Positions 1 to 11,800 of a stretch of DNA of 64,000 nucleotides are shown piece by piece. The stretch covers positions 292,501 to 356,500 of the forward strand of contig JACVVK020000390.1 in assembly GCA_018292915.2 (NCBI GenBank). Direction: 5' to 3'. A program made the translations under genes and the position numbers. Numbering within the stretch: the first letter of the stretch is position 1; the number at the start of each line of letters is the position of its first letter. The stretch is from Batillaria attramentaria. Taxonomy: Eukaryota; Mollusca; Gastropoda; Batillariidae. The notes below the pieces were generated by a model. It made no database searches, was not told where the DNA came from, and saw nothing but the letters and a program-made list of their open reading frames with translations.

Positions 1-198
1 AGCTATGTCATCTTGTGGTTATCGTGAAAACTACGCCGCGATCGTCTTTTGGAATACGTCACGGAAACATACAATTACGAATCTGTCCTTGACCTTTTCA
101 GACTTCCGTCTTTCGGCCATTTATAGCCCAGTTTCACAAATCACAGAAAACAGATACACAGATGTGTGCCATACTTGTTACGAGCCTGGAGCACAGAT

Positions 199-589
199 AT
201 GTCTGATGACAAGGAGTTACTGCTTCCTTCCGATTTGTGGAGGCCAAAGTCTCAGTGCTATACTAAGAAGAACAAACTTCCGCGAACAGTCAACAACATC
301 GTGTACAGAGACTGGTCGAAAAGCGAAGTCCACAAGCCCAGAAATTTCTACAGCCATCCAAGAGAGCCGTATGAGCCGGGACCGCCGTGGAGCCGTTTCA
401 GACCACTGCCTCCCATCGAAAATCGGGTACGTTCGGAAATAGCTGTGGCTAGATCTGTCATTTTTTTTTTAACGGGTTAATTACTTAATCAGCCTTCAGA
501 TAATTCATTCAGTCCCGTTACCAGTCTCAACCCGTTGTGTATGTAGGTGTTAGTGCTTGCCAGTATGTATGTCTGACTGTATGCATGAC

Positions 590-621
<32 letters not shown>

Positions 622-2623
622 TGTGTGTATGTGTGTATGCGTGCGTGTGTGTGTGTGTGTGTGTGTGCTTTTATTCGTATTTATTTAATGGATTATTTAT
701 CTATCATTCATGTATTTATTTATCGCCTTATATATATATATATATATCTAAAGCGCCTATAGCCCCGGCTTCGGAGATCAGGCGCTACAAAAACAAAAAC
801 AAAACAAAAAATTCTCATTATTATTATTATTATTAATTCCATCTTTTCTAAGCCAGTTTATATGATTTGGAACAGTTTCGCTCGTGAGTGCGCCCGGACG
901 CTCGGAATACCCGCCGTAGCCCCTAGGGATGATGTTACTGTTTGGTGTCCGCGTTTTCCTTTTGTCTTCCCATAGTGAATGTTTCGACCTGCCGTGATAC
1001 CTGTTATGGTTGTGTGTTCCAGGACGAAGACCGCCCAAGACGCATTAAGCTCATCAACAATCGACAAGGGGTCAAAACGCCGGAAGATTTTTTACATTTC
1101 GGTATGACTGACGGGTGGGCACTGAGGGGTGGGCATAGAGTGCGGGGTTGGGTGACTGAGTTTTTTTTTAGGGCTGAAAGCAGCGCAAGCACCAAAGACT
1201 AATTCGCGGCTACGTGTGCCTGCACTACGTGAAAAACAAAAATGTAACGCTGGACAAAGGATGCAAACTGGTCTGCGGGGCAATATAAACCTAGGACATG
1301 CGGGAGACGCTGCCACTCCATGCTAATTTCTCGAACTCCCGATTGGGTGGACACTGACTGTGCGGTGGGCACCGAGAGCAAGATGGGTGCTGAGAGTGGG
1401 TACTGACTGTGGGTTGGGCAATGAGGGTGGGTGGGTGTTTAGGGGTTTAACGTCCTTTTCCACCACATAGGGTGATATCAAAGACGGGGCAACGATGAAA
1501 AAGTCAGCACAATATTTGGCCCCAGCCGGGATCGAACTCACGACCCGAGCATTAGAAGTCAAACGCTCTACCATTCGACCACCCCGGCTCCCCGGGTTGG
1601 GCAATGAATGTGGGGTGGACACTGACGGGCGGACAGTGAATGGTGGGTGGGCACTGAGCACTGACTGTGGGTGGGCATTATGGGTGGGCAGACTGTCGGA
1701 TGGGCACCGAGCACTGACTGTGGTTGGGCATCTCGGGGTGGGCACAGAGAAGTGGGCATTAAAATTTACTGACTGGTGGGCGCTGAGGGGCAGGTACTGA
1801 AGGGTGGGCACTGACTGTGGGGTGGGCACTGAGAAGTGGGTATTAAATTTTACTGAGGAGTGGGCACTGACTGAAGGGCAGGTACTGACTACGGGGTTGG
1901 TACTCAGGAGTGGTCACTGAGGAGTGGGTACTGACTGTGTGGTGGGCACTGAGGGGTGGTCGCTGACTGATGGGTGGGCACTGATAAAGGACTAGGCACT
2001 GACTACGGTATGGGTCAATGGGTCATGAAGACAATGAGGGGTGGTCACTGAGGAGTGGTCACTGAGGAGTGGGCACTGTGTGGTGGTCACTGAGGACTGG
2101 AGTGGGCACTGACTGTGTGGTGGTCACTGAGACGAGTGGGCACTGACTGACAGGTAGGCGGAGAGAGGATATAGAACAGATAACCATTCTCGGGGATAGC
2201 GAGAGAGAGGAAATCTCGGCATCAGCGGAGGAAGGTCGTATACAATTATTTCTTATGATACATGTATATTCTTCAGTGAGCTTTACTAGCTGGGATTTCC
2301 CTGGCTGTCGACGGTTAAATAAAAAATACCCTGGGATGCTGGTTTAATCGCTATTGTTTTCTCTCATTCAGGGTACAAGCACTTCTGTCACGATCCCTTG
2401 AATAAGAAGCTGAGGCATTACAGTAAGTTTGTTATACATGTATTGATACAAAATTATATCTGATTCTGTCTTGTTGATGATGTTCTTGTTTGAGGTCGTC
2501 ACTATGTGTTATGTCATTCGCCCAAAACAATTTTTTAAAGTTTATTATACATGTACAGAATGATGTTTACACTCGTAACCCAGCTCGTCATTTGGAGCGG
2601 GGGGGGGGGGGGGGGGGGGAGGG

Positions 2624-2655
<32 letters not shown>

Positions 2656-2676
2656 GAATTTAAAGTTATTTCTTTC

Positions 2677-2751
<75 letters not shown>

Positions 2752-2903
2752 AATGTTCACGTTCAATACATCCGTACACGCATTTTCTATGAAAGCCATT
2801 GCTTTTTTTGGTTGTTTTTTGCTTTTTTTTTAAATTCTGGTACGGCGTTACTGACTACTATTTCAGTTGCAAAACACAAAATAAGTACATGAGTTTATTT
2901 CTG

Positions 2904-2938
<35 letters not shown>

Positions 2939-2943
2939 ACACA

Positions 2944-3028
<85 letters not shown>

Positions 3029-3261
3029 ACACACACACACACACAACCTCTTAAAAGCATGCACAACAATAAACTGTGAAATTATAACGCAGATGACCCC
3101 ATCCCATATCCGCTGGCCACGGAGTTTCGAGAGGCCTACCAGTCCCCTAAAGTGAAGAGCAACCTACTACTGCCTAACCCTAACTACAAAAGATATGGAA
3201 TGACGCCTCGAGTCTTCGCCTTTGGGGCCGGTGCGTACCTCTGCAGGTCACAGAATACAGT

Positions 3262-3307
<46 letters not shown>

Positions 3308-4148
3308 TGCACTTTGGCTCCCTCTATTGCCAAGCAGCCCTTTTCCTTCAAAACAATTTCGCCCACTAAACAGACAAAGGTTTCAAGAGGCAAGACATGT
3401 CGACAAGCTGCACGCCAAAAATGAAGCCTCGAAAGCGTAATTTTGATAGTCTACTGATGCGGCGCCCGTGCAAACCCCACATACTGAAATCGCTCAAAAC
3501 TGCGCTCTCCGTTATTCATGCTCCGCACATGTCCAAAGGTATGCTTAAAAATAGGTCACTCCTCAAGTCAAGTCTGCCATTTACTGTATCAACACATCGA
3601 ACATGCCTCTTTTCACCAAAACCCCAAACGGGCATCAAATGCACTTTTAACAACTGTTAAAAAAAATCAAGGGAAACAAGGGACATTCACTGCAATACTG
3701 AATGCCCGTCGTCTTAATCCTGAGTTGAGGCGGGACTGCGGAAGGAGGGGGGTGGGGGGGGGGGGGTGGACCGACTCATGCAGTTGCGCCCCGGGCCCTT
3801 AGTTTTGTGTCATGTCAGTGACAGACCACGTACTGAGAAGTTCCTCTCCATTTCCTTTTTGTTGTGTGTATGCTGGCGCCGGTGAGCAAAAAGCGCATCG
3901 AGTGCTTTTTCTAAGCAGAACTCCGCGCTCTACAAGTGTAATATATTATTATTATTATATGGAAGGTTGTCTCATTTTTGTGCGCCTGTATGACTGGCTT
4001 TCTAATATCGAATTGACTAACTGCTTGATTTTCCTTTTCTTTTTTTTAACTGCCTGACTCTGCCTTCTGTGTCTCAGCTCCCGAGATATTGTCCGTACCT
4101 CCCGTCTTCCCCAGCGGCGACCCCTTGGAATGGGCCAAGAATATATAA
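199..4148 (+). CDS. Uncharacterised conserved protein, 5 (possibly 6) exons
   Basis: I do not recognise this protein. Exons were assembled from splice sites and reading phase: 199-426 (ends before gtacgt), 1023-1101, 2372-2422, 3093-3230 and 4078-4148 (stop TAA). They join in frame to 188 aa. An additional 99-nt symmetric exon at 1172-1270 may be included, giving 221 aa. The start is the ATG at 199, protein beginning MSDDKELLLPSDLWRP. The sequence is rich in Pro, Tyr, Arg and Asn with short motifs such as NIVYRDW, GPPWSRFRPLPP and YGMTPRVFAFG, with no signal peptide, membrane segment or coiled coil visible. Such Pro/Tyr/Arg-rich, domain-less small proteins are common among ciliary and sperm microtubule inner proteins, but that is only a compositional inference. 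Introns hold a minisatellite, a SINE and CA/GT/poly-C tracts. A poly(A) signal follows at 4684. Confidence 0.6.
1172..1270 (+). CDS. Candidate cassette exon of the 199-4148 gene
   Basis: A T-rich tract and AG at 1170-1171 precede a 99-nt open segment (first codon completed by the preceding phase-1 base, then LKAAQAPKTNSRLRVP...) followed by a weak GT donor at 1271. Phase is 1 at both ends, so inclusion or skipping keeps the frame. It lies in a unique island (about 1172-1320) inside an otherwise repetitive intron. No homology is known to me, so this could be chance. Confidence 0.3.
1425..1593 (-). mobile_element. tRNA-derived SINE, family A
   Basis: Reverse-oriented SINE with a tRNA-like head (complement reads GGTCGAATGGTAGAGCG for box A and GGTTCGATCCC-like box B, written here as GAGTTCGATCCC) and a tail with a conserved block around TTGATATCACCCTATG and GGAAAAGGACGTTAAAC. 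It is flanked by a 14-bp target-site duplication, GGGTTGGGCAATGA, at 1411-1424 and 1594-1607. The target is the minisatellite, so the SINE is the younger of the two. Confidence 0.85.
2599..2748. repeat. Poly-G, GA/GACA and GT microsatellite cluster
   Basis: A run of G, then short GA and GACA repeats, then about 34 GT dinucleotides (2681-2748), inside an intron of the first gene. Apparent ORFs here are repeat artefacts. Confidence 0.9.
2907..3045. repeat. CA microsatellite
   Basis: About 140 bp of CA repeats with CACCCA interruptions, ending about 50 bp before the exon at 3093. Confidence 0.9.
3263..3307. repeat. 45-bp poly-C tract
   Basis: Uninterrupted C run 33 bp downstream of the donor at 3231. 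Its length is likely imprecise in the assembly. Confidence 0.9.
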
Positions 4149-4683
4149 CGCAGGTTGCAATGAACCCGACAACGCTGAGCGCATGCTTCCAGACAATCTG
4201 ACAAAACATTCTGACAGACAGTAACGACCGACACGTTTGACGGTTGTTGTTGTTGTTGTTGTTGTTTTTGTGTTGTTGTTTTTCCCTGAGAGACTTCAAG
4301 TCTTTTATTTGTCGTCTGGTGGAAACCGAAGGATTGATACCAGCTTAAAAGAAACTCTACAGTGCATCTGAAGGGCTTGAGGTGCTCAGTCATGCGAAAC
4401 TGGTGTGGCCGTCACGGAATACGAGCCGATTATTCCTACATGCTTTGATACAGCTTTATTTTTCTGTATAATTTGAACTGAAAATTTATATTTACATTAC
4501 AAGCTGAATATTCATTCATGCTTTGATACAGGTTTTTTTCAGTATAATTTGAACTGAAGATTTATTTTAGATTCCTGTGACGCAGATGCTATGTACGTCG
4601 ATGGTATATTCATTCTACCTGTGAACAGTTCTATGACATCTTTTCATATTGATTTTTGATATGATATCTTGACGTGTGTGTAT

Positions 4684-4689
4684 AATAAA
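4684..4689 (+). terminator. Poly(A) signal AATAAA
   Basis: Canonical AATAAA about 535 bp after the stop codon at 4146-4148, followed by T/GT-rich sequence (TGTACTGTATGTTTGGTTT). This is the likely mRNA 3' end of the first gene. Confidence 0.65.
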
Positions 4690-4709
4690 GATTATGTACA
4701 TTGTACTGT

Positions 4710-5479
4710 ATGTTTGGTTTCTCTGTGAAATTACTGGCTGGATAGTCAGTTGGTTTGGTGGTTCACCATTTTAATAATAAGAAAAAAAACATTCTCAACA
4801 CCATCACTCCCCCCCCCCCCCCCCCCCCCAACTCACACACGCACACACAAACACACCTTTGCAGTGACAGAAAACCAGTTGCATAACCAAACACTACATG
4901 TAATTACACCAGTTCTTAAACATACCACAAGGAATGCGTTCAGACTTCCACGTTTTCATACACTTTTTATTACGCACTTCAAAATCGTTTGCTGTACATG
5001 TACAACTCTCGATTTTTACACGGTACATATTAATTTTTGTTCAGGCTTGCAACTGTACCGTAATATGCATGCTTAAAGTTTCTTGAATAACCTTACATCA
5101 ACAAATGAACTAACTCTTTCGTTCAATTCAATTCAAAGTCTTCAATTGAAATTCAGACTGCGCATTGCGTCAATGAAGCAATGGCTACAAACGTTAAAAA
5201 CGAAAGAAATATCACAGACTCATAAGGTTTTGCGCTTAAACCTTGTGCAATGTCATGTACATAATTGTTTTACACTGAAAACAAACAAGTGGAATGTATA
5301 ACTGCTGTACAGAGAGAGACTCAGGCATGTACAGAGAGAGAGAGAGATTATTTGTGCTAGCTTTTTTCCTCGTTGCCCCATCTTTGATATCATCCGTATG
5401 TGGTGGAAAAGACAAACGTCACAACAACCAGCCAACCTCAGTCTTCAGTTCATACTTTGCCGAGAGTGCTAATTTGCAG
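4710..5479. other. Intergenic region without genes
   Basis: This holds a poly-C/CA tract at 4809-4855, a TTCAATTCAATTCAA retroelement-like tail near 5121, and a 5'-truncated family-A SINE tail at about 5355-5425 (block GTTGCCCC.. TTTGATATCATCCG). I see no gene. Confidence 0.5.
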
Positions 5480-6690
5480 TGATTTTGTTGTCACACAAAA
5501 AAAGCGATTTTCGTGACTTTTGTATTTGTAGGGCAAGGTGCATGCCAGGGGGTTGCAACAGGAGGCAAACTGCCAGTAAAGCTGGAGGACTTTTTGCGCA
5601 CCAGGCAGGCAGAGGTGACAGGAGTGGATTTGAGTGAAGTGGCATAAAGAGAAAGTAGATCTGCACTACTCCAGTGAGGCCTGAGCGGAAAGGAGACGTT
5701 CTTTTCATAAACCATGATGCAAGTATCGCTCTGGTCCTCCTGGGCATCCAGATCTGGATGCTCTCTTTGGTACTTAATCCTCTGAAAGGGGAATCGGAGA
5801 GGGGCTCTTCTTGCGGGTACTCCTTCGGCTGCTGCCTGAAGCAAGCGTTGTCGACGTCAGTCATGCCTGCAAAATCACCTGCTTGCTGGTACAGTTTGGA
5901 TCATGACTGCTTGCTGTCAATGGGGTGGTACTTTTTCTAGTTCGTCGCGACCCTTTCAATTCTTCTCGTGCTGCTTCCTGTAGGCTCCACATGCTCGCTG
6001 CTGTCTCAAGGATAAACTGTTTCACAGTGTCGTCTCTTGTTTACCCTGGCCTGTCCACATGAGTACTGTCCTGCTTGGTATCTGAAGTGTATCTTCAAAC
6101 ATCTTGGCGCAGACTCAAATTCTGCGTTTGCCAACTTTGAGGTGGTACTTGTAGGTGAATGTGCGATGACTGGTGCTATTCTTTGTCCTTCTTTCTCTTT
6201 TTTCGTTCCGGTCAACAGGGTTGCACATTTCCCACAGCTCCTATAGGACAAAGTGTCCTGGAAACAGCAAAGTGATAGGACACAGTGTCCTGGCCACTTA
6301 GTGGCAATAAAAATTTTAATAGGACAAATGTCCGCTTGAGATGGGAAAAATAGGACATTTGAAATTTTTATAGGTCAATGTCCTGGGACCAACTTAAATG
6401 TGCAACCCTGGGTCAACTAAGGAGCAGACAATCTGACACCTCTGGTCCCAGTCTGTGGCAGACCAGAACGTCTGGAAGATGCAGAGCCTGTCCTCTTCTG
6501 TAAAATCCTGGCACCTGAGTTTGATGCTTTTGCTGCTGTTGCATTTCTTCCCGTCATGCCTGGGACCAAGTTCCTTGGCTGGTCGATGCATTGTTTTTCT
6601 GTAGGGCAGCATGCAACACAAATACTTCACCACACAGACTAAAGGTCCCCAAAATACAAAAGACATGCATGCCATCATCAAAGCTATGAC
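5480..6690 (-). pseudogene. Degenerate DDE-type transposase-like ORF, interrupted by a MITE
   Basis: Reverse-strand segments at about 6417-6600 (FTEEDRLCIFQTFW, Cys residues upstream) and 6015-6209 (RNEKRERR, then VCAKMFEDTLQIPSRTV) resemble a dispersed animal family with the pattern RxxIFxxFW ... RR ... VCKxFFxxTLxI. I recognise the pattern but cannot name the superfamily. An in-frame TGA occurs just before VCAKMF, and a 195-bp MITE splits the ORF at LVD|R. Further frameshifts occur downstream, so it is a non-functional relic. It lies immediately 3' of REV1 on the same strand. Confidence 0.5.
6216..6410. mobile_element. MITE with TIR CAGGGTTGCACATTT
   Basis: A 195-bp element with terminal inverted repeats CAGGGTTGCACATTT / AAATGTGCAACCCTG, flanked by a 6-bp duplication GGTCAA (6210-6215 and 6411-6416). 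The interior has repeated AGGACA..TGTCCT motifs. It sits inside the transposase relic; removing it and one duplication restores continuity of that reading frame at the junction. The CAG..CTG termini suggest a hAT-like origin. Confidence 0.85.
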
Positions 6691-6853
6691 TTTTTTTTTA
6701 AACTTGCAGACTCACACATATGCATAATTTGTTACCTGCTTATCAAACAGTTCTTCAGCAGGGTAAAAAAAAAAATGCACAGCTTTGCAGCATTTACAAA
6801 TGTAAGCGCCTCAGCTGAAATGAACGAGAAGTCACCTGCAAATATGACCATCT

Positions 6854-8498
6854 TCAGTGAACCTTTTGCATCCAGTCGGTTTTGAGAACACTGCCGTAGG
6901 CTGACTTCACTACATCCTGTGTGTGAGTGACGATACTTTGGAATGAGCCCCTCCATGATGGCTTGTGCTGCTTGATTATTTTCCTGCAACGAGAATAGAG
7001 ATCAACAATGCTACCACTGTCAGTCTGTGTGACCTTTTTACGTAAATTACATGTGGGAAAAAAAAAAGACTTCTAATGTTTATCCAACTTGTGCACGGGG
7101 CCTCATATATGTGGGAACTACAGTATGACACATAACATAATCGTTGAGGCGTGTGTGTCATAATTTATCCACGCAAAAAACTGACGAATAAGGCCAAAAA
7201 TGATGAAGTATGTCCGCCTTGGTGAGAAAGTCATCAGACATTTTAACTGGATTCAGTCTCTGACCAATGTCTGAAGTGCATGTGAAGCCATGCTTGTATA
7301 CATGTTTCAATGGTGGTGGGTTTTTTTTTGGGGGGAGGTTTTTTTGGGGGGGGTTTTGTTGTTTGTTTTTTTGCGAAATCTGTGCACCCAAATCAGTCAC
7401 TTGTTGAGATTTATAACATCAGAGACCTGTAGAGTGGGTGTTTGGGTGTTTGGGGGTTTAACGTCCTTTTCCACCACATAGGGTGATATCAAAGACGGGG
7501 CAACGATGAAAAAGCCAGCACAAATATTTGGCCCCAGCGGGGATCGAACTCACGACCCGAGCATTAGAAGTCCAACACTCTACCATTCGACCACCCCGGC
7601 TCCCCAGAGACCTGTAGAGGTCAGGGTAGACAATATATAAACCTGATAGTAAACAGTCAGGTGCACTTGTCCTCTGAATAGCATGAGTGTAAAGAAGCCG
7701 CACACCCTGAATAGTGGAGGTTTCTAACCGCCAGATTCCTTCGGATTTATAAGGCTTTAAAAAAATAAATTAAAATAGTCGCAATGTCGAAATGGACCAT
7801 CACTTTAACTGTAGAAGGTATAAATCCATTTCCGCATTTGGTAACCATGCAGGCTCTTCACCTTGCCGGTTTGCTACGGCTGACACACTACAATTCACAT
7901 ACATCTCTTCCGCTTAAATACTTTAGTAAACAACAACAACAAATGGTTTTGACTCTCAGACTTTTTTTTTTTTTTTTTTTTACCAAAAGACCATGGACCC
8001 TCAAAATTTACAAAAGGACCCTAAAAAATATGGAGAGAGGGTCCCAAGGACCCTTGTATTTTCAAATCACAGGGAACACTGCACTGACCTGTACAAGTAT
8101 CTGAGAACCAAGTCCACTTGTTCCAGGTTTTTGTCCATGACGAGTTCCCCTAGATACGTCACCAGTACTTCAACATCCTCCGCTTGTGGATCTGTGAAAG
8201 CATAAAGCATTTTTGACCCTGCTGAAGAATGTGTAACTGTCACATGCATGAAGAGTTGAATTCAAAATTCTTTCATTCTGAGCCAAAAAGCCTCTGAAGG
8301 ATCATAAGGATACAACAGGGTCCAGTACCAGAAACCAGACAAGATTCACAGTATGGTCTAAGGGAAGAAACTCACTATTTTTAACAGACATATTTGCTCT
8401 ACACAAGGAGTTACGTACCCTGAAACCATACCAAAATAGATCCAAGCCCGACCAAAAGTGAAAGCTAAATCTTCTAGCATGCATTTTTTAAACAAAAT

Positions 8499-8550
<52 letters not shown>

Positions 8551-8845
8551 GTGATTCTCATAAAAATGAACAGCACTTGATTCTCATGCTTATTCTTCAA
8601 CATTTTACAGTCATCTGGAGGGACCGTAAGCGCCTTGGAATTAAAAGGCAGTTAGGTCATTTTTCCAGATGACGTAGCATTGTGGACGCACCAGGACAGG
8701 AGTCCAGCCACTCTGACAACAGGGTTCGGACTTCGGTCAGGGACACGGCCCCACATAGGTTGACTGTCTCCGCAGCAGGCACTTCCGGTTGTGGTTGAAT
8801 GGGCATCGCCTCAGCCACATCTTCTTGTCTGTCACTGCTGACTCG
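6854..8845 (-). CDS. REV1: REV1 C-terminal interaction domain exons
   Basis: Exon 8845-8692 ends NLCGAVSLTEVRTLLSEW; exon 8191-8089 encodes AEDVEVLVTYLGELVMDKNL; the last exon 6983-6854 encodes QDVVKSAYGSVLKTDW and stop TGA. This four-helix domain in animals binds REV7 and the REV1-interacting regions of polymerases eta, iota and kappa. The last exon is read in a frame not open upstream, but a strong acceptor (TTCTCGTTGCAG) and phase continuity support it. Confidence 0.9.
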
Positions 8846-11800
8846 CTGCGGAACAATGACAAACAAAACAGTTGCTGCACAAAGACTACATGGGCGGTTC
8901 TGGACACTGCAACTGTATTTCAGAAATTTGCTGTCCCTGATACTATGGAAATTTGGTGTTTAAAACCTTTAACCAACTTTATTTGGAGTGTTACAACTGG
9001 CACTGCACTTTAAATAGAACAAGTACACTTGATGCCTACACACTGAAAACTTTTTTTTTTCAGTCAGCACTGCCATATATATGCATATTCCAGTGCATTT
9101 ACATAAATTAGCTTACAATTTGCACATATACTTAAGTATGGACAGTAGACATATTAGACAAAGGCTGTCTTTCAGGCAGATGCGCAAAAATACAATAAAC
9201 TCAGAAAAAAAGAGATAATGTGAAAAATCTATCCTCTCTACATACCTCGAGTCGAGAGGCAAAGTCCAATTTAGGCGGACTGAAATCCTTCCGTCGTGAC
9301 ACGGCTGGTTTCCCTTGGGGCACTTTGAACACTGGACTTCCCTTGCCCCTCCCCCTTCCTCGGCCACGCCCTCTCCCTCGACCCCGCCCCCTGGAGCGAC
9401 CAGGGGCCTGCTGTTTTGTCGGAGAATTTAGATGAGGGTGGTGGTACTGAGGTGGCTCCTTTCTGGCGTATGCCGCTCGGAGTTCACTCTGGAGATCTGC
9501 CGGTAAAGCATCCATGACGCTTGGATCCACCTGTTCGGAGCATGTCAAATGCAAACCAGTTTTAGTATGCTGCAGCAAACCTGTTTCACACACATGAACA
9601 CAAACCAGTTTCAGTTCAATGCAGAAAACATGTTTCAGGCACAGTTCAGAATTACACAAGAATCTTGCCTGTGATAAATTAGGAAGGGACGGATCAAATT
9701 TCCTCTCTCTGCTTCTGACTTCGTCATCTGAAACTGGTGCAGGTTCTGGTTCCCTCCCTTTGCTGGGAGGATCCAAAGGTGGCACTCGCAACTCTGATGT
9801 GCTGGAACTTGATCTGGTGCGGCGAGCTCTCGCCTCCGTCATCTCTTGCTTCAACTGGTCCTGAATATCTTTCGGCAGCTCGTCGAACACAGCTGGGTCA
9901 ATCTGCCATGGTAGAGGTAAGATAATTGAAATACACCAGCAAAATAAGAATTATTCTAAAGAAGTTGCTGGGTTTTTTCAGTATTTAAAAAAGCCAAAAA
10001 ATTCATGAAACAAAGACAGAAGAGCTATACCGTGCTCTTCAAAATATGTAATGCAACGAATTTTGCAGTCTAAGGGATACAACCTCTCCTCAACTTTTTT
10101 TTCTGATTTTCTGAAAAAAAAAAATTGCAGATGCCTCCCTTTGAGTAGAATGTGTGAAAAAACAAATGGACAAAGTAATCACCAGTCAAGAAGGCGAAAA
10201 AGAAAGCAGAAAGATCTACTGACAAACGAAATCACAACTGAGCTGATGAGCAAAGCAAAAACACACGAACATTCACTTTTCACAGAGTGCAGTCTCTTAC
10301 AATGTACATGCAAACCATACACAGCAATTCAAATCAATGGAAACTATTTCTATTATAAATCTCAGACGTGTGCACAGAACTGCAGACTGATAATTTTTCT
10401 GTAAAGAAAGGTAACCTGTGAAAAAGACAACTGCAGGGCCTCCCCAGTGCCCTCCCCTTCTGTCCGAGTGGCCTCCCCTTGACTCGCATCACTGGATGAA
10501 TCATCCGGCGTGACCCAATGGGAACAGCCTGGTTCATCACTGTCAGCACGACGTTTTCTGGGCGCACGTTCAGATCCACTGGACCGCGACCGATTTCTGT
10601 CACTAGCCATCATTTCTTTTTCGATCTGTTGCCGGATGTCTGGCGGCAGCTCCTGCAAGACCTTTCTGTCAACCTTTCCAGAAAAAAAAACAAGACAGAA
10701 AAACAGACGCCATACGTTAGACAGGCAAGCTGGTGACAGTATTCTTGTCAAAGACAGGCCCCCAAGTGACTCATCACTAGACGTCGCAGAAAATTTGTGA
10801 GTACAAGTTCGGGGCGGTCGGTGGTCTAGTGGTTAAGGGACTTGTCACCAATGCGAGAGGTCAAGGGTTCGAGTCCCATTCAGGGCACAGAATTTTTCCT
10901 TCTCATATGTGGCACCATTTCATCCTGTAGCAACTGGCGAGGCATCATGCTCCTGTCCATACCAGGGAAGGTTCTCACCAGGATCATCCTGGAGAGACTG
11001 AAGACCGCGCTGGACAAGACACTCCGGGAGGAACAGGCAGGATTCCGCAACGACCGATCCTGCACTGATCACATAGCCACGATGAGGATCATCATCGAGC
11101 AGTCCCTGGAGTGGCAGACCCCCCTGTACAGCACCTTCGTTGACTTCCAGAAGGCGTTCGACAGTGTTGACAGGGAGGTCATCTGGAAGCTGATGTCTCA
11201 CTACGGTTTTCCACCAAAGTTTGTCAACATCATCCAACAGCTGTACGAAGATGCCACCTGCCAGGTAATCCACGACGGGAAACTGACAGAACCATTCACA
11301 GTACGGACCGGCGTTCGTCAAGGCTGCATCCTCTCACCCACAATCTTCCTGATGGTGGTCGACTGGGTCATGAGGCAAGCCACGGACGGCAAGAGGACAG
11401 GGATCCAGTGGACCTTCAGCAAACAGCTCGAGGACCTGGATTTCGCGGACGATATCGCCCTCCTCTCCCACAAACAACAAGATGCGCAGGAGAAGCTGAA
11501 CAGAGTCGCCGAAGAAGCTGAGAAGACCGGCCTCAAGATCAACATCAGCAAGACCGAAGTCATGAGAGTCAACCACAAACAGCACGACCCCATCCAGCTG
11601 CACCAGGAAGACATCAAAGAGGTGGACAAGTTCACCTACCTCGGCAGCGTTGTCAGCAAGGATGGAGGAACAGACGAGGACATCAAGAGCCGCACCAACA
11701 AAGCCAGACATGCCTTTCGCACTCTGCGCCCCATCTGGAGATCCACAGCCCTATCCCTGCGAAACAAGATCCGGATCTTCAACTCAAATGTGAAGTCGGT

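Larger units (their letters stand above)
1102..2160. repeat. GTGGGCACTGA-type minisatellite
   Basis: Imperfect units of roughly 20-35 bp built on GGTGGGCACTGACTGTG and TGGTCACTGAGGAG fill most of this intron. It is interrupted by a unique island at about 1172-1320 and a SINE at 1425-1593. Confidence 0.8.

Noticed and set aside
2545..3393. Poly-His/Thr, poly-Val/Cys and poly-Pro ORFs
   Set aside because: Translations of CA/GT microsatellites and poly-C/poly-G tracts.
4149..4224. Extension of the first gene's protein past 4148
   Set aside because: The phase-consistent frame meets TAA at 4146-4148.
6732..6989. Minus ORF with ENNQAAQAIMEGLIPKY as the last REV1 exon frame
   Set aside because: The other frame of the same exon fits the donor phase and matches the conserved REV1 C-terminus (SAYGSVLK), then stops at 6854.
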